Made by a program: the position numbers and the translations under genes
Assembly (NCBI RefSeq): GCF_030077865.1
Contig: NZ_JASDDP010000008.1
Source: Mycoplasma_H phocimorsus
Lineage (GTDB): Bacteria > Bacillota_I > Bacilli_A > Mycoplasmatales > Metamycoplasmataceae
Length of the DNA: 64,000 nucleotides
Strand: one strand, 5' to 3'
Shown: in pieces, positions 44,359 through 55,537 of the stretch
Layout of the letters: every line of letters begins with the position of its first letter
Position numbering within the stretch: position 1 is the stretch's first letter
Notes under the pieces: model-generated
What the model saw: the letters and a program-made list of their open reading frames with translations, nothing else
Told to the model about the DNA's origin: nothing
Database searches by the model: none

Positions 44359-45597
44359 GTTAGACTAGGACAAAAAATGGCACTCTTTTATAGAGTGTCT
44401 TTTTGTGTTACCTGTATGTTATAGGAGAGCAAAATGTCTAGACACTTTATTAAAGAAGAGATGAAATTATTTTTAAAGAGTATAAGCAATTGGGAATGAA
44501 AAGAGCTATAAAGGTAGCTATTAATATCTTGCACAAATTAGCTTTTATCAAAAACGCTACCTTACCAAAATGATTATTTCATATTATAGTAAAGGAATGT
44601 AAGATTTATTAGTTGAAGGTAAGCGGGTCATAAATAGAAGACCAGGTAGTAGAGCACCTGGAAAGAAATGAACTCTACTAAAGTTGATAAGTTACTTTCA
44701 ATTCTTGAAGAAAATGTCACTTTTACTAAAGAACAAAAGAAGTTAATAGTAAGAGAATATAAAGGAAAACTATTAATAAATTAATTAGCAAAGCTATTTA
44801 ATGTTTCTAAAAGAACACTATTTAGATGAAAAAAGTTAGAAAATGTTGTGAAAACTAAAGAATATCACAACATTCTCATAAATGCATTTGCTTCACATAA
44901 AAAAGTTTATAAAAGAGTGCGTTTAAGTCAATTTATTGCTAAAAAGCACAATATTTATATAAATTTACGTACTTTAGGTCGTGATATGAACCGTTTATGT
45001 TTAAAATGCGAGATTAAACGAAAACGCAAAGAACGCGAAAATAAAGATATAACTGCTAAATTTGAGAACATTGTAAACAGAGATTACAACAATAATCAAA
45101 ATCGAAACATTTATGCAACTGATGTCACTTATATTGAAGGAACAAGGGATTCTAAATAAAATCATGTTTTCTTGTCTGCAATTATAAGTTATAAAACTAA
45201 TAATGATTTAAATTTTGTTTTAGATAATGTTAATGACTTGTTAAAAACAACAAAAAATGAAAAATTCATCATCCATTCTGATTACGGGTTTCAATATACA
45301 AACAAAGTGTATATTGATAAAATAAGAAATAATAATGGTGAAATATCACTTTCAAGAGTGGGTAATTCACTTGATAATCATAAGATTGAATATTAATTCT
45401 CAATTTTAAAATCAGAATATTTAAATAGAATTAAAATAAGCAAGATGACATTAAAAGAACTTAAAAAAGTTATAAGAAATTTCGTAAATTAATACAACAA
45501 TGAGAGAATTTAAAGTAATTTGGGACGCAAAACACCACAGCAAGTTGCTGTGGTGTAAAATAAATTTTATAGTGACATTTTTTTGTTCGTGTTTAAC
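44359..45597 (+). mobile_element. IS3-family insertion sequence, nearly full length
   Basis: About 1.24 kb. The ends form an inverted repeat, left GTTAGACTAGGACAAAAAAT and right (reverse complement) GTTAAACACGAACAAAAAAA with ATG-CACT further in. A hairpin GGCACTC-TTTTATA-GAGTGTC plus T run follows the left end, probably protecting transposition from read-through transcription. The right end carries the CACCAC/GTGGTG stem within the transposase end. No clear target duplication is seen. Confidence 0.85.
44434..45555 (+). pseudogene. IS3-family transposase, broken by stops and a frameshift
   Basis: ATG 44434 after AGGAGAG starts MSRHFIKEEMKLFLKS, then the first part is frameshifted. From 44848 a continuous frame reads to the end apart from four in-frame TAA codons. 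The catalytic D-D-E core is still visible: ATDVTYI (first D), HSDYGFQYT (second D) and ILKSEYLNR (E). The C-terminus matches YNNERI-SNLG and KTPQQV. By comparison with the copy at 620-1828 (KYWFSILKSE, INWYNN), at least two of the UAA codons stand where UGA Trp is preserved. Confidence 0.8.
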
Positions 45598-45652
45598 ACT
45601 TTGTTTGTATCTTTATTTAATGCAATATTTCCTAAAAGATTTTTAGATAAAT

Positions 45653-45679
45653 TTAGCACTTTAATCATTAGAGTGCTAA
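45653..45679 (+). promoter_or_regulatory. CIRCE operator (HrcA binding site)
   Basis: TTAGCACTT, nine bases, GAGTGCTAA. This matches the CIRCE consensus (TTAGCACTC-N9-GAGTGCTAA) with one mismatch in the left arm. It lies 22 bases before the clpB ATG, so it predicts heat-shock repression by HrcA, encoded elsewhere. Confidence 0.93.
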
Positions 45680-45700
45680 AATATAATTAAGGAGGTGGTT

Positions 45701-47839
45701 ATGGACTACAACTTTGATAATATTTTAAATAACAAAAATAAAAAAGAGCAAAAATCTGTTTTAGATAAATTTGGAAGAAACTTAACTCAACTTGCTATTG
45801 AAAATAAGCTTGAGCCTGTAATAAATAGAGATGATGAAATCCGAAGAATGATTCGTATTTTATCAAGAAAAACAAAAAATAACCCTGTTCTTGTTGGAGA
45901 GCCAGGTGTTGGTAAAACAGCGATTGTTGAGGGTTTGGCACAAAAAATTACTACGGGAAATGTTCCTGAAAACTTAAAAAATAAAATTGTTTATGAACTT
46001 GAAATAGCTTCGCTTATTGCTGGAGCTAGTTATCAAGGCCAATTTGAAGAAAGATTAAAGCAAGTGCTTAAAGAAATTGAAAGCTCTAATGGAAATATAA
46101 TAATATTTATTGATGAAATACATACTTTAGTTGGTGCTGGTAGATCTTCAGATGGCGGTTTAGATGCTGCTAATATATTAAAACCACTAATGGCTAGAGG
46201 GCAACTTCACTTAATAGGAGCTACAACATATAATGAATATAGAAAATATATTGAAAAAGATTCAGCACTAGAAAGAAGAATGCAACCAATCACTGTAAAT
46301 GAACCTTCTGTTGAAGGTGCGATAACAATTTTAAGAGGTATAAAAAAACGTTTTGAAGCTTTTCATAAAGTAAAAATTGATGACAATGCATTGGTAGCAG
46401 CAGTTAAATTGAGCAATAGATATATTACTGATCGCTATTTACCAGATAAAGCTATAGATTTAATTGATGAGGCTGCCGCGACACTTAAAACTGAAATGAA
46501 TTATCAGCCAGAAGAACTTGATAAAGCAAAACTTGAAAGCGTTCATTTAAAAATGGAACATCATGCTATTAAAAACGATAAAACTAAAAGCGATAGATTA
46601 AAAGAACTGGAAGAAAAAATAGCATTACAAAATAAAAAAATAGAAGAAATTACTTCAAAATGAGAAAAAGAAAAATCAATACTTGAAGAAAATGCTAAAT
46701 TAGTAAAACAATTAGAAAATTACAAATATTATAAAGATTTATATATTAATAATGGCGAATATGAACAAGCGGGTAAAATACAAAACTTTTTAATTCCTGA
46801 AACTGAGCGAAAAATAGAAAAATTATCTTTAGAACAAAAAAAATATGAAAATTTAGTTAAAATAAATGTTACTGAAGAAGAAATAGCTCAAATTGTTGCT
46901 AAGTGAACAAATATTCCTGTTGCAAAACTTTTAAAAGAAGAAAAAGAAAAATATTTAGAACTTAAAGAAAGTTTAAACAAAATGGTTATAGGCCAAAAAG
47001 AAGCTATTAATAAGGTTTCAGATGCTGTAATACGGGCAAAAGCCAACATAAATGATCCAAATCGCCCATTTGCTTCGTTTATGTTTATGGGTTCAACTGG
47101 CGTTGGTAAAACTGAACTTGCTAAAAGTTTGGCTAATATGCTATTTGATTCAGAAAAACATATTATAAGAATTGATATGTCTGAATTTATGGAAAAACAT
47201 AGTGTTTCTAAATTTATAGGAAGTCCTCCAGGGTATGTTGGTTTTGATGAAGGTGGACAGGTTGCTGAAAAAATAAGAAAAAGACCATATACTGTTTTGT
47301 TGCTTGATGAAATTGAAAAGGCACATCCTGATGTTCTTAATATATTACTTCAAGTTTTAGATAATGGTCAATTTACAGATGCAAAGGGTAGAGTTATTAA
47401 TTGTCGTAATTTAATTGTAATTATGACTACAAATATAGGTAGTTATGAAATTCTTAATTCAAAATTAACTGTTTTAGAATTGAGAAAAATTCTTTCAAAA
47501 TTTTTTAGACCTGAATTTTTAAATCGTATTGATGAAATTATTCCATTCAATAAATTAAATCATGCTGAAATAGAAAAAATTGTTGAACTAGAATTAAAAA
47601 AACTTTCTACAAGAATAAAAGAGAATAATAATATAGTAATTAATTTTGCGCCTAAAGTAATAATGCATGTAGCACAAGAAGGGTTTGATTCTGAATTTGG
47701 TGCAAGACCAATAAAAAGATATATTCAAAATAATATTGAAAGCTTTATTGCTTTAAATATTATTGAAGGAAAAATTATTTCAGAAAATGAATACTTAATT
47801 GAATATGCTGAAAATAAATTAAAAATAAAAAAATTATAA
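45701..47839 (+). CDS. clpB: ATP-dependent chaperone ClpB lacking the N-terminal domain
   Basis: 712 residues, compared with about 860 in most bacteria; the two N-terminal Clp_N repeats are missing and the protein begins just before the first AAA+ domain. NBD1 has GEPGVGKT (66-73), IIFIDEIHTLVGAG and arginine-finger region SALERRMQP. A middle coiled-coil domain of about 120 residues follows, then NBD2 with GSTGVGKT (464-471), LLLDEIEKAHP and FNRIDEI in the form FLNRIDEI. It disaggregates proteins with DnaK. AAGGAGG precedes ATG 45701. Shortened ClpB is also known from other mycoplasmas. Confidence 0.93.
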
Positions 47840-47841
47840 AA

Positions 47842-47924
47842 AAGACCACAGAACATAGTTAACAACAATATGGCTGCTATGTTTCCATCCTGACCAGGTT
47901 ATGCCTTAACTATTTCTATGGCTT
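47842..47924 (-). ncRNA. ffs: Signal recognition particle RNA (4.5S type)
   Basis: On the minus strand the apical domain ACCTGGTCAGGATGGAAAC with AGCAGCC is the SRP RNA signature (consensus GGTCAGG..GGAA..GCAGCC). The 5' end GCCATAGAAATAGTTAA pairs with the 3' end TTAACTATGTTCTGTGG to make the closing stem, and a T run follows toward 47838, overlapping the antisense of the clpB stop. Ends are estimated to a few bases. Confidence 0.9.
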
Positions 47925-47951
47925 TATAATTATATATATAAACACAAATAA

Positions 47952-47983
47952 ATAAAACAAAATCAGCAATTTGGCTGATTTTC
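47952..47983 (-). terminator. Rho-independent terminator after pepA
   Basis: On the minus strand AAATCAGC-CAAATT-GCTGATTTT is followed by GTTTTATTTATTT. Confidence 0.75.
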
Positions 47984-47987
47984 TGTT

Positions 47988-49340
47988 TTATTTAACAAAC
48001 ATTTTTGTAAGTGTTTTAATTAAAACTCCGGTGGGTACTCCATTTTGTTCTGCTGTACCTGCAATATCACAATGGGTGAAATTAACATCTTGTGCAAACT
48101 CTTTAAGAAACATTGCTGCAGAACATGATCCGCCCATGCCGCTTAAATCAGTATTAATTAAATCGGCAACTTGAGAATTTTTAATATTTTTTGCAAATGC
48201 ATCATTAAAGGGCATTCTTCAAACTAATTCGTTTGCGCTTTTTGCTGCTTCTTTAATTTCAATTCATGTTTGATCGCTTGTACTTCAAATTCCTGTATAT
48301 GTATGACCAAAAGCTGATAAAATTGCTCCTGTTAATGTAGCAACATCAAGAACTTTTGTGGCATTTAAACGTCTTATAGCGTATGTAATGCCATCTGCCA
48401 TAACAAGTCTTCCTTCAGCATCAGTATTATTAATTTCTACAGTTTTTCCATTCATTGATGTTCATACTGAATCAGGAAGAGATGCATCACCATTAACTCT
48501 ATTATCTGTAATACATAAAACGGCTGAAACGTTAGCTTTAGGTTGTAATTGAGATATTGCCATAACTGCAGAAGCAACTATTGCTGCTCCAGACATATCA
48601 AACTTCATGCCTAACATACTTCTGCTAGGTTTTAAAGAATAACCGCCTGAATCAAATGTTATACCTTTGCCTACGAAAACCATTTTTTCATTAGAATCTG
48701 GATTCCCTTTATACTCTAATACAACTACTCTAGGCTCATACATACTTCCCTTATTAACAGAAAGAAGCAGCCCCATTTTTTCTTTTTCTATTTCTTTTTT
48801 ATTTAATACTTTAACAGTTAAATTTTTTACTTTTAAATCAGTTACTTGCTTAACGATTTCATCAGCCATAACTTCTGAATTCAAAATATTAGGGGTCATA
48901 ATTTGTAAATTTCTTGCAAACTTAACTTGTTTTGCAATAATTTTAACTTCATTAATTTTTTCTTCATCTAAATCTGTATTAATAAGTAATGAATGATTTG
49001 ATGCATCTTGTTTTTTTGTTTTTAAGTTTCAAATTTCTTCATTATATGCATTAGCTTCAATAAAAATTGCTGCTACAGTTGTAGGACAAATTTCTTTTGT
49101 TGTAAAACTTTTAACATCAATTTGAAAGTTTCTAATTTTGTTTTTCACAATAATATTTACTATGTTTGTTAATGATTCTATTGTAAATTTTTGTTTATCA
49201 CCTAAAAAAATATATGCTTCATTTTCTGAAATATATTCAGTAATACTACCAAACTTGTCAATTAATTTTTCTTTTTCTTGTGAATCAAATGTTCCTTTAA
49301 GTAACATTTTATCTTTTATTATTTCTTTTGTAATAACCAT
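47988..49340 (-). CDS. pepA: Leucyl aminopeptidase (M17 family)
   Basis: 450 residues. The metal-binding core is complete: FVGKGITFDSGG with the Lys and Asp, KFDMSGAA, and the signature NTDAEGRLVMADG, followed by ATLTGAI and the C-terminal HCDIAGTA. The enzyme releases N-terminal residues from peptides in the cytoplasm and recycles amino acids. The N-terminal half is poorly conserved, as is usual in the family. ATG 49340 has an AAGGAGATAAC site. It follows thiI closely on the same strand. Confidence 0.93.
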
Positions 49341-49366
49341 GTTATCTCCTTAGTATTAATTTTATT

Positions 49367-50512
49367 CTATTTATCTGTTATTTTTAAAATTTCAATGTCA
49401 TTTTCTAATAATGATTTTTCAAGATCATTGAGCATTGAAAGTTCTTCTTCTAGTTTTTGAGCTTCAAATAGCGTTGGTTTGATTATTGGTTTTTCAGGTG
49501 CAAAAAGCTCACATGTTTCATTAGCTTTTTCAATGGAAATATCATATGTTCCTATTTCCTTTGCAATATTAATTGTCTCTATTTTATCATTAGTTAATAA
49601 AGGACTAAATATTGGAAATGAACATACATTTCTAATTACATTAATTGATTCAAGGGTTTGACTTGCTACTTGACCAATATTATCGCCATTAGCAATTGCT
49701 AAATATTTATCTTTTTTACAAATTTGTTCAGCGATTCTGTAAAAGCTTCTTCTCATTAAATTAATTTTATAAGCTTGATTTGAAACTAAGCCTATATAGT
49801 TCATTAATGCAGAATAGTTTGCTAAGTAATATTTAGCTTGAGGTTGATATCTATTTAATAATTTAATAACTCTCATCATTTTGTCAACAGTTTTTTCATC
49901 AGTTTGAGGTGGAGTAATAAAACTTAAAAAATCAACTTTTAACCCTCTTTTTATAAGCTTGAAAGCAGCCACAGGAGAGTCTATACCTCCGGATAAAAGA
50001 CATAAAACTTTTCCTGAAACTCCAACTGGTAGACCTCCTAATGCTTGAATAGAATTTTCAAATACAGCAATGCTTTCTCTTCTTACTTCAATATTAATTT
50101 GAATATCTGGATTATGAACATCGACTTTTCAATTTGAATTTGTAAGAACAAATTTACCAAGCATATTATTGATTTGCATTGAATTATATTCAAATGATTT
50201 ATTATTTCTTTTTGATGAAATTTTAAAAGTTTGAACATTGCTTTTTTCCTGAATAATTTTTAAAATGTGATTCTTGACTAAATCTATATTCATTTCTAAT
50301 AATGTCACTACTGAATAAGAACTAATTCCAAAAATATATTTTAGGCCATCTAAATTTTTTTCAGAATAGTCAATGTACATTCTGTCAAATTGAGCATTTA
50401 CCTTTGTTTTTAACTGATTTTCAATATTTTCTTTTAGTATTTTTATAAAATGTTTACGATTTTTTCTTTTTAGAACTAATTCGCCATATCTAATTAATAT
50501 TGTTTTATTCAT
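49367..50512 (-). CDS. thiI: tRNA 4-thiouridine sulfurtransferase ThiI
   Basis: 381 residues with one UGA Trp codon. An N-terminal ferredoxin-like and THUMP region (KTILIRYGELVLKRKNR) is followed by the PP-loop LLSGGIDSPVAAF (174-179 core). It makes s4U8 in tRNA and, in other bacteria, also serves thiamine thiazole synthesis. The C-terminal rhodanese domain is absent, as in Bacillus-type ThiI, so only the tRNA role is likely. Confidence 0.92.
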
Positions 50513-50708
50513 TAATACCTCTTTATATAATAAAATAAAAAATTTTTATTACCATTTGGTAAAATTATAAAGCATATACAGCAGATTAATATTTAAAAGT
50601 GATTTAAAGTTTGTAAAGAGTTGAAAGTAGAGAAGCTGATAATTGAAATCATTAAACTTTAAATATGTTTAAAGAATTAATCCCTTTTATGCATAGAAAG
50701 GAAACAAT

Positions 50709-51308
50709 ATGTCAAGATATAGAGGTCCTGTATTTAAAAAATCAAGACGTTATGGTTTTTCAATCCTTGAAAGCGGAAAAGAATTTGCTAAAGGTAGAAA
50801 AAGAGAATACGCTCCTGGTCAACATGGACAAAAAAGAACAAAACTTTCAGACTACGGTCTACATATGTATGAAAAACAAAAACTTAAATTTACATATGGA
50901 TTAACAGAAAAACAATTTAGAAAAACATTTGATAAAAGTAGTAAATTATCAGGTATTGCTGGTACAAACTTCTTACAAATGTTAGAAGCAAGATTTGATA
51001 ACATTATTTATCGTGCTGGTTTAGCACAAACAAGAAGACAAGCAAGACAACTTGTAACACATGGTCATTTCTTATTAAATGGTAAAAAAGCAAACATCCC
51101 TTCAATTAATGTTCAACTAGGCGATGTTATTGAATTGAAAGAAGCTTCAAGAAAAAATGTACAAATTTTAGAATCAATTGAACAAAGAAAAGCTTCAGAC
51201 TGATTGACAGTAAAAGAATTTAAAATTACATTTGATCGTCTACCAGAACGTAAAGAACTACATAAAGATATTAATGAAGCATTAATTGTTGAGTACTACA
51301 ACAAATAG
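50709..51308 (+). CDS. rpsD: 30S ribosomal protein S4
   Basis: 199 residues with one UGA Trp codon (KASDWLTVKEF). The start MSRYRGPVFKKSRRYG is typical, and the S4 RNA-binding domain is intact (RLDNIIYR-like segment ARFDNIIYRAGLA, RRQARQLVTHGHFLLNG). S4 organises 16S rRNA and may regulate its own messenger through its leader; the leader here (50570-50708) has no obvious pseudoknot by eye. AAAGGAAACAAT precedes ATG. It is co-transcribed with rpmE. Confidence 0.97.
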
Positions 51309-51318
51309 GAAATAAGTT

Positions 51319-51525
51319 ATGAAAAAAGATATTCACCCAAAATATTTCTCAGTTGAAACAAAATGTTCAACATGTGGAAAAGAATTTACATTTGGTAGTT
51401 CAAAATCAAAAATTACAATTGACGTTTGTTCAGGATGTCATCCAGTTTATACAGGAGATAGAACTAAAAATAAAGCAACAGGTAGAGTTGAAAGATTCAA
51501 ACGTATGTACGAAGGTAAAAAATAA
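51319..51525 (+). CDS. rpmE: 50S ribosomal protein L31
   Basis: 68 residues with no UGA. It has the zinc-binding Cys pairs of the C+ form, CSTC (16-19) and CSGC (37-40), between IHPKYF and HPVYTGDRTK. Ten bases after rpsD; GGAAATAAGTT precedes ATG. Confidence 0.96.
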   Translation: MKKDIHPKYFSVETKCSTCGKEFTFGSSKSKITIDVCSGCHPVYTGDRTKNKATGRVERFKRMYEGKK

Positions 51526-51534
51526 TTTACTAAA

Positions 51535-51560
51535 AAGCGGGTCCAGGCCTGTTTTTTTAT
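51535..51560 (+). terminator. Rho-independent terminator after rpmE
   Basis: GCGGG pairs with CCTGT around a six-base loop (with G-T pairs) and runs into seven T residues. Confidence 0.65.
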
Positions 51561-51701
51561 TTAATTTTAAATAAAAATTATTAAAGTCAATTGACTTTAA
51601 TAATTCATTTAAATTTTCTTGCTTAAAGATTTTGCTCTTATTTGTATCGGCATATTGTATTTTTTTATTGCATTTATAATCAACTAAATATAATTTGAAA
51701 T

Positions 51702-52796
51702 ATGAATAAAAATAATAAATTAATCCCTATATTGATTGATTTTGAAGGTATTTCATCTTTTTATGTAAATGTGCCATATATGTTTTCACTAGCATATAAA
51801 AATGGAGTTAATGAATGAACTATTGTATCTAAAATGATACCTTATGATAAAATGAACTCTAATAATTGAGCAGAATCAATGTTATTTGAATTAGAACAAA
51901 TTATATTTAATCAGTTAAAAGTTACAAATTGGAAAGAATTTAATAAGAAATTTTGTTTTTATGCATGATCTAATGAATATGAGAATTCTGTATTTAGAAA
52001 AATATTTGATAAAGAGGATGTTGTTATTAGTGCAGAGAATATGATTCCTGATAAAATTCAAATAGCATTAGATAATTTTAAGGATATAGAGAAGGATAAT
52101 TATTTCGTTAAATTTAAGCATTCATTTTTATCGCAAAACAATTCAATAAAATCAATTTTGCCATCTTTTATTAATAGAGAGCTTAGAGATAAAGCATTAC
52201 AACATGATGGAAGATTAGCAAGCATTTTAGGGTTTGTTAATCGCGAAATTAATGTTAATAAAAAATGAAAACATTTAAAAGGAGATGCTGTTCTTTGCAC
52301 TTTAGAAGAAGAACTTTTTAAATATTCAATAAGTGATATTAGAAGTATGATTTTATTATTTAATAAAGCTAATGAAATTCAGCATTATTATTATGAAATT
52401 AACAAAAACAAATTAATTATTTCATCAAATAAACAAAAAATTAATATTTATGATAACTATATAGAACTTTTAAATGGTTTAGAAAAATATAATTTGCTTG
52501 GAGCTTATGGAGACTTGTCTCAAATGTTAACTTTGTTTTTTACTAAAAATAATATTGAAGAAAATGAAGAATCAAATATGATAATTCGTCTTTATAAGAA
52601 AATACTTAATACATCGAAATACAAAATTGTTGGTAGGGGCAAACATTTTGAAAAAAATAATGACTATGATACTTTGATTAAAGAATGTCAAGCTTTATGT
52701 AGCAAATGTCTTGATGCTAATGATGTTATTTATGAAAAAATTAGGCAAAAAATTAGAAACAATAATTTAAAAATTAATTTGAATAGAGGATTTTAA
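51702..52796 (+). CDS. Hypothetical protein with DEDD-nuclease-like N-terminus
   Basis: 364 residues with six UGA Trp codons. The start PILIDFEGISSF looks like motif I of an RNase H-fold exonuclease (D-x-E), followed by PYMFSLAYKNG. FCFYAWSNEYENSVFRKIF resembles motif II of DUF2779-type proteins (F-x-x-Y-N/S-x-x-x-E). The C-terminal half is helical and ends in basic residues with a CSKC pair. No closing acidic or His motif is clear. It stands alone between rpmE and eno; a nuclease role is only a suggestion. Confidence 0.5.
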
Positions 52797-52890
52797 ATAG
52801 ACGTCGCAGTGTTTATTTTTTATTTTCTCACATTAATTTTTAATAAAATTAATATAATATAAAGATATAAATTATATAAAAGGAGAAAAT

Positions 52891-54267
52891 ATGTCACAAA
52901 TTATTGAAATTAAAGCTAGAGAAGTTTTAGATTCAAGAGGTAATCCTACAGTTGCTGTTAAAGTTGTTACTGACTTAGGTTTTGTTGGTAAAGCCATGGT
53001 TCCTTCAGGGGCAAGTACTGGTTCAAGAGAAGCTTGTGAATTAAGAGATGAAAAATTTCCACAATACAAAGATAATTGATTTGGTGGAAAAGGTGTAATG
53101 CAAGCTGTTGTTAATGTTAATGAAGTTATTGCACCAGAATTAATCGGATATGAAGTTTCAGATCAAAGAGCTATTGATGAAGCTATGATCAAACTTGATG
53201 GTACAAAAAATAAAACAAACTTAGGTGCTAACGCTATTCTTGGTGTTTCATTAGCTGTTGCTCATGCTGCTGCTGCTGAAAGTGGATTACCACTTTACAA
53301 ATACTTAGGTGGTGCAAATGCTAGAACACTTCCTGTCCCTATGTTAAATGTTATGAATGGTGGAGCACACTCATCAAATACTGTTGATATGCAAGAATTT
53401 ATGATTATGCCAGTTGGTGCAAAATCATTAAGGGAATCTTTACAAATGGCTAACAAAGTATTTCACAATTTAGGTAAATTACTTAAAAAAGCTGGTCATG
53501 GCACAACTGTTGGTGATGAAGGTGGATATGCACCTAATTTAAAATCACATGAAGAAGTTTTAGACTTTATGGTTGAAGCTATTAAAATGTCAGGTTTAGT
53601 TCCTGCTACAAAAGGTGAAAATGCAGTTGCTATTGCTATGGACCCTGCTTCAAGTGAATTTTATGATAAAGAAGCTAAAAAATACGTATTCAAAAAACTA
53701 AAAGCTGCTATTGAAGAAAAACGTGTGGGATTTGAACACTTAGAGGGTGTTAAATTAGAATACACTACAGAAGAAATGGTAGATTACTATGAAAAATTAG
53801 TAAATAAATATCCAATTATTTCTATTGAAGATGGTTTAGATGAATCAGATTGAGATGGATTTAAATTAATGAAACAAAGATTAGGAGATAGATTACAAAT
53901 TGTTGGCGACGACTTAACTGTTACAAATAAAGCTATTTTAGCAGAGGCTATTAAAAAAGATGTAATTAACTCAATTTTAATTAAATTAAACCAAATTGGT
54001 TCTTTATCTGAAACATTAGATACAATGGAATTAGCTCATAAAGCAGGATTTACATGTGTTGTTTCACACCGTTCAGGAGAAACAGAAGATACAACAATCG
54101 CTGATTTAGCTGTAGCTTTAAACACAGGACAAATTAAAACAGGTTCTATGTCAAGAACAGACCGTATTGCTAAATACAACCGTCTATTAGAAATTGAAGA
54201 AGAATTAGGAGAAACATCAAAATTTGATGGCGAAAAAACTTACTTCAACCTAAAAAGACATGTTTAA
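52891..54267 (+). CDS. eno: Enolase
   Basis: 458 residues with two UGA Trp codons. It converts 2-phosphoglycerate to phosphoenolpyruvate. The active-site segments are complete: SGASTG near the start, GDEGGYAPN, the metal ligands AMDPASSEFY and SIEDGLDESDW, LIKLNQIGSL and VVSHRSGETED. ATG 52891 follows AAAAGGAGAAAAT. It ends at its own terminator. In several mycoplasmas enolase is also found on the surface. Confidence 0.98.
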
Positions 54268-54280
54268 TAATTAAATTTTA

Positions 54281-54308
54281 AAACACTTCGTAAGGGGTGT
54301 TTTTTTTG
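54281..54308 (+). terminator. Rho-independent terminator after eno
   Basis: AAACACTTC-GTAA-GGGGTGTTT, followed by a long T run. Confidence 0.8.
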
Positions 54309-54327
54309 ATAATTGTTAAAAATAAAA

Positions 54328-54351
54328 GATAACACACTGTGTGTGTTATCT
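54328..54351 (-). terminator. Rho-independent terminator after pgsA
   Basis: A nearly perfect dyad AGATAACACAC/GTGTGTTATCT directly after the pgsA stop; on the minus strand it is followed by TTTATTTTT. Confidence 0.8.
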
Positions 54352-54353
54352 AA

Positions 54354-54983
54354 TTAGTTTTTATATAAGTATTTTCAGCCTGTTTTTGCATAAATTGCGC
54401 CAGATATAATACTTAGAATTACGCCGATTATTAATGGAGTATTAAAAATATTAATAAATAAAAACTTATAATCAATATTAATTATCTCTGTATCAATAAT
54501 TTTTCAACTATTAGAATTAATTGCTGTAAATGCGCTCATTACAAATATTATTCCTATTGAAACAACAACTGTTTTTATTTTTCCTCATTTGTTTGCTGCA
54601 ACGCTAACATTATTTTTTGCTAAAACGACTCTAAATCCATCAACTATCATATCTCTTAAAATTAATATTACAGTAATTCAAACAGGAACTATGTTAGCAG
54701 TACTTAGTAAAATTAGTGCCGCATTCGTAATTATTTTGTCAGCAAGTGGATCTCATAATTTACCAAACTCACTTACTGCATTATATTTTCTTGCAATATA
54801 ACCATCTAAAAAATCTGTTAGCATTGCAAGAATAAAAATTCCTAATGAAGCCGCTAGTAATGATCTAGATAAAATTGGATACTCTTTAAAATCATTAATT
54901 TGATTAAATCAAAGCATTAAAGCTAAAAATGGTATAACAAGTATAATTCTAAAAACAGTTAAAATGTTAGGTAATTTTTTCAT
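54354..54983 (-). CDS. pgsA: CDP-diacylglycerol--glycerol-3-phosphate 3-phosphatidyltransferase
   Basis: 209 residues with several UGA Trp codons. The CDP-alcohol phosphotransferase motif is intact: D-G-x2-A-R-x8-G-x3-D-x3-D, seen as DFLDGYIARKYN followed by FGKLWDPLADK. About five hydrophobic helices. It makes phosphatidylglycerol phosphate for membrane lipids. ATG 54983 shares its A with the TAA of the upstream gene. Confidence 0.93.
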
Positions 54984-55525
54984 TATTTAATTTCCTTAAT
55001 AGTTTTTACTTTTTTTAACTTTTTAGATTTGGGTGCTTTCATTTCTACTTCTAAAAGTTGTTTGGCTTTTTCCTCAACAACAACATATTCTTTCTTAAAT
55101 CATTTTACTGATTCGTCGCATCTTTTTTCTCACATATTGCTTTTTTCTTCATATAAAGCCATAAAGTGGATTACAAAATCATGATACATTTCATCTTTAG
55201 AAAAAACATTTCTATACATTTCACTTCTATCTATTAATTTTAACGTGTCCTTCACTATGTTAGTAATTTCACCCATTTTATAATCACCAATAGAAACAAT
55301 AAATTCTTGTAATAATTTATCATTACTCAATATCAACTCATAAATTTCATTAATAAATTTTCTATAAGTATCTGAACACAACTTTTCAAATTCTGCTTTT
55401 TCTTTCAATATTTTCTTTTTTCTTAGTTTTTCTGTAACAAATTGATATGCTACAAATCCTATTAATCCTAATATTGCTATTGAAACAATAATTAGCATTG
55501 TTTTATTTTCTGCTAAAAATTTCAT
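54983..55525 (-). CDS. Membrane-anchored helical protein of unknown function
   Basis: 180 residues with two UGA Trp codons. One N-terminal transmembrane helix (MLIIVSIAILGLIGFVAYQF) precedes a charged helical domain with a coiled-coil-like start (KLRKKKILKEKAEFEKL) and a Lys-rich tail (KAPKSKKLKKVKTIKEIK). No family recognised. UAAUG coupling to pgsA. The HAD gene ends 12 bases upstream, so it lies in a four-gene minus-strand unit. Confidence 0.6.
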
Positions 55526-55537
55526 TATTTCTCGATT

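Noticed and set aside
50665..50904. Frame starting MFKELIPFMH ahead of rpsD
   Set aside because: It overlaps rpsD in another frame and has no supporting motif; the ribosome site belongs to ATG 50709.
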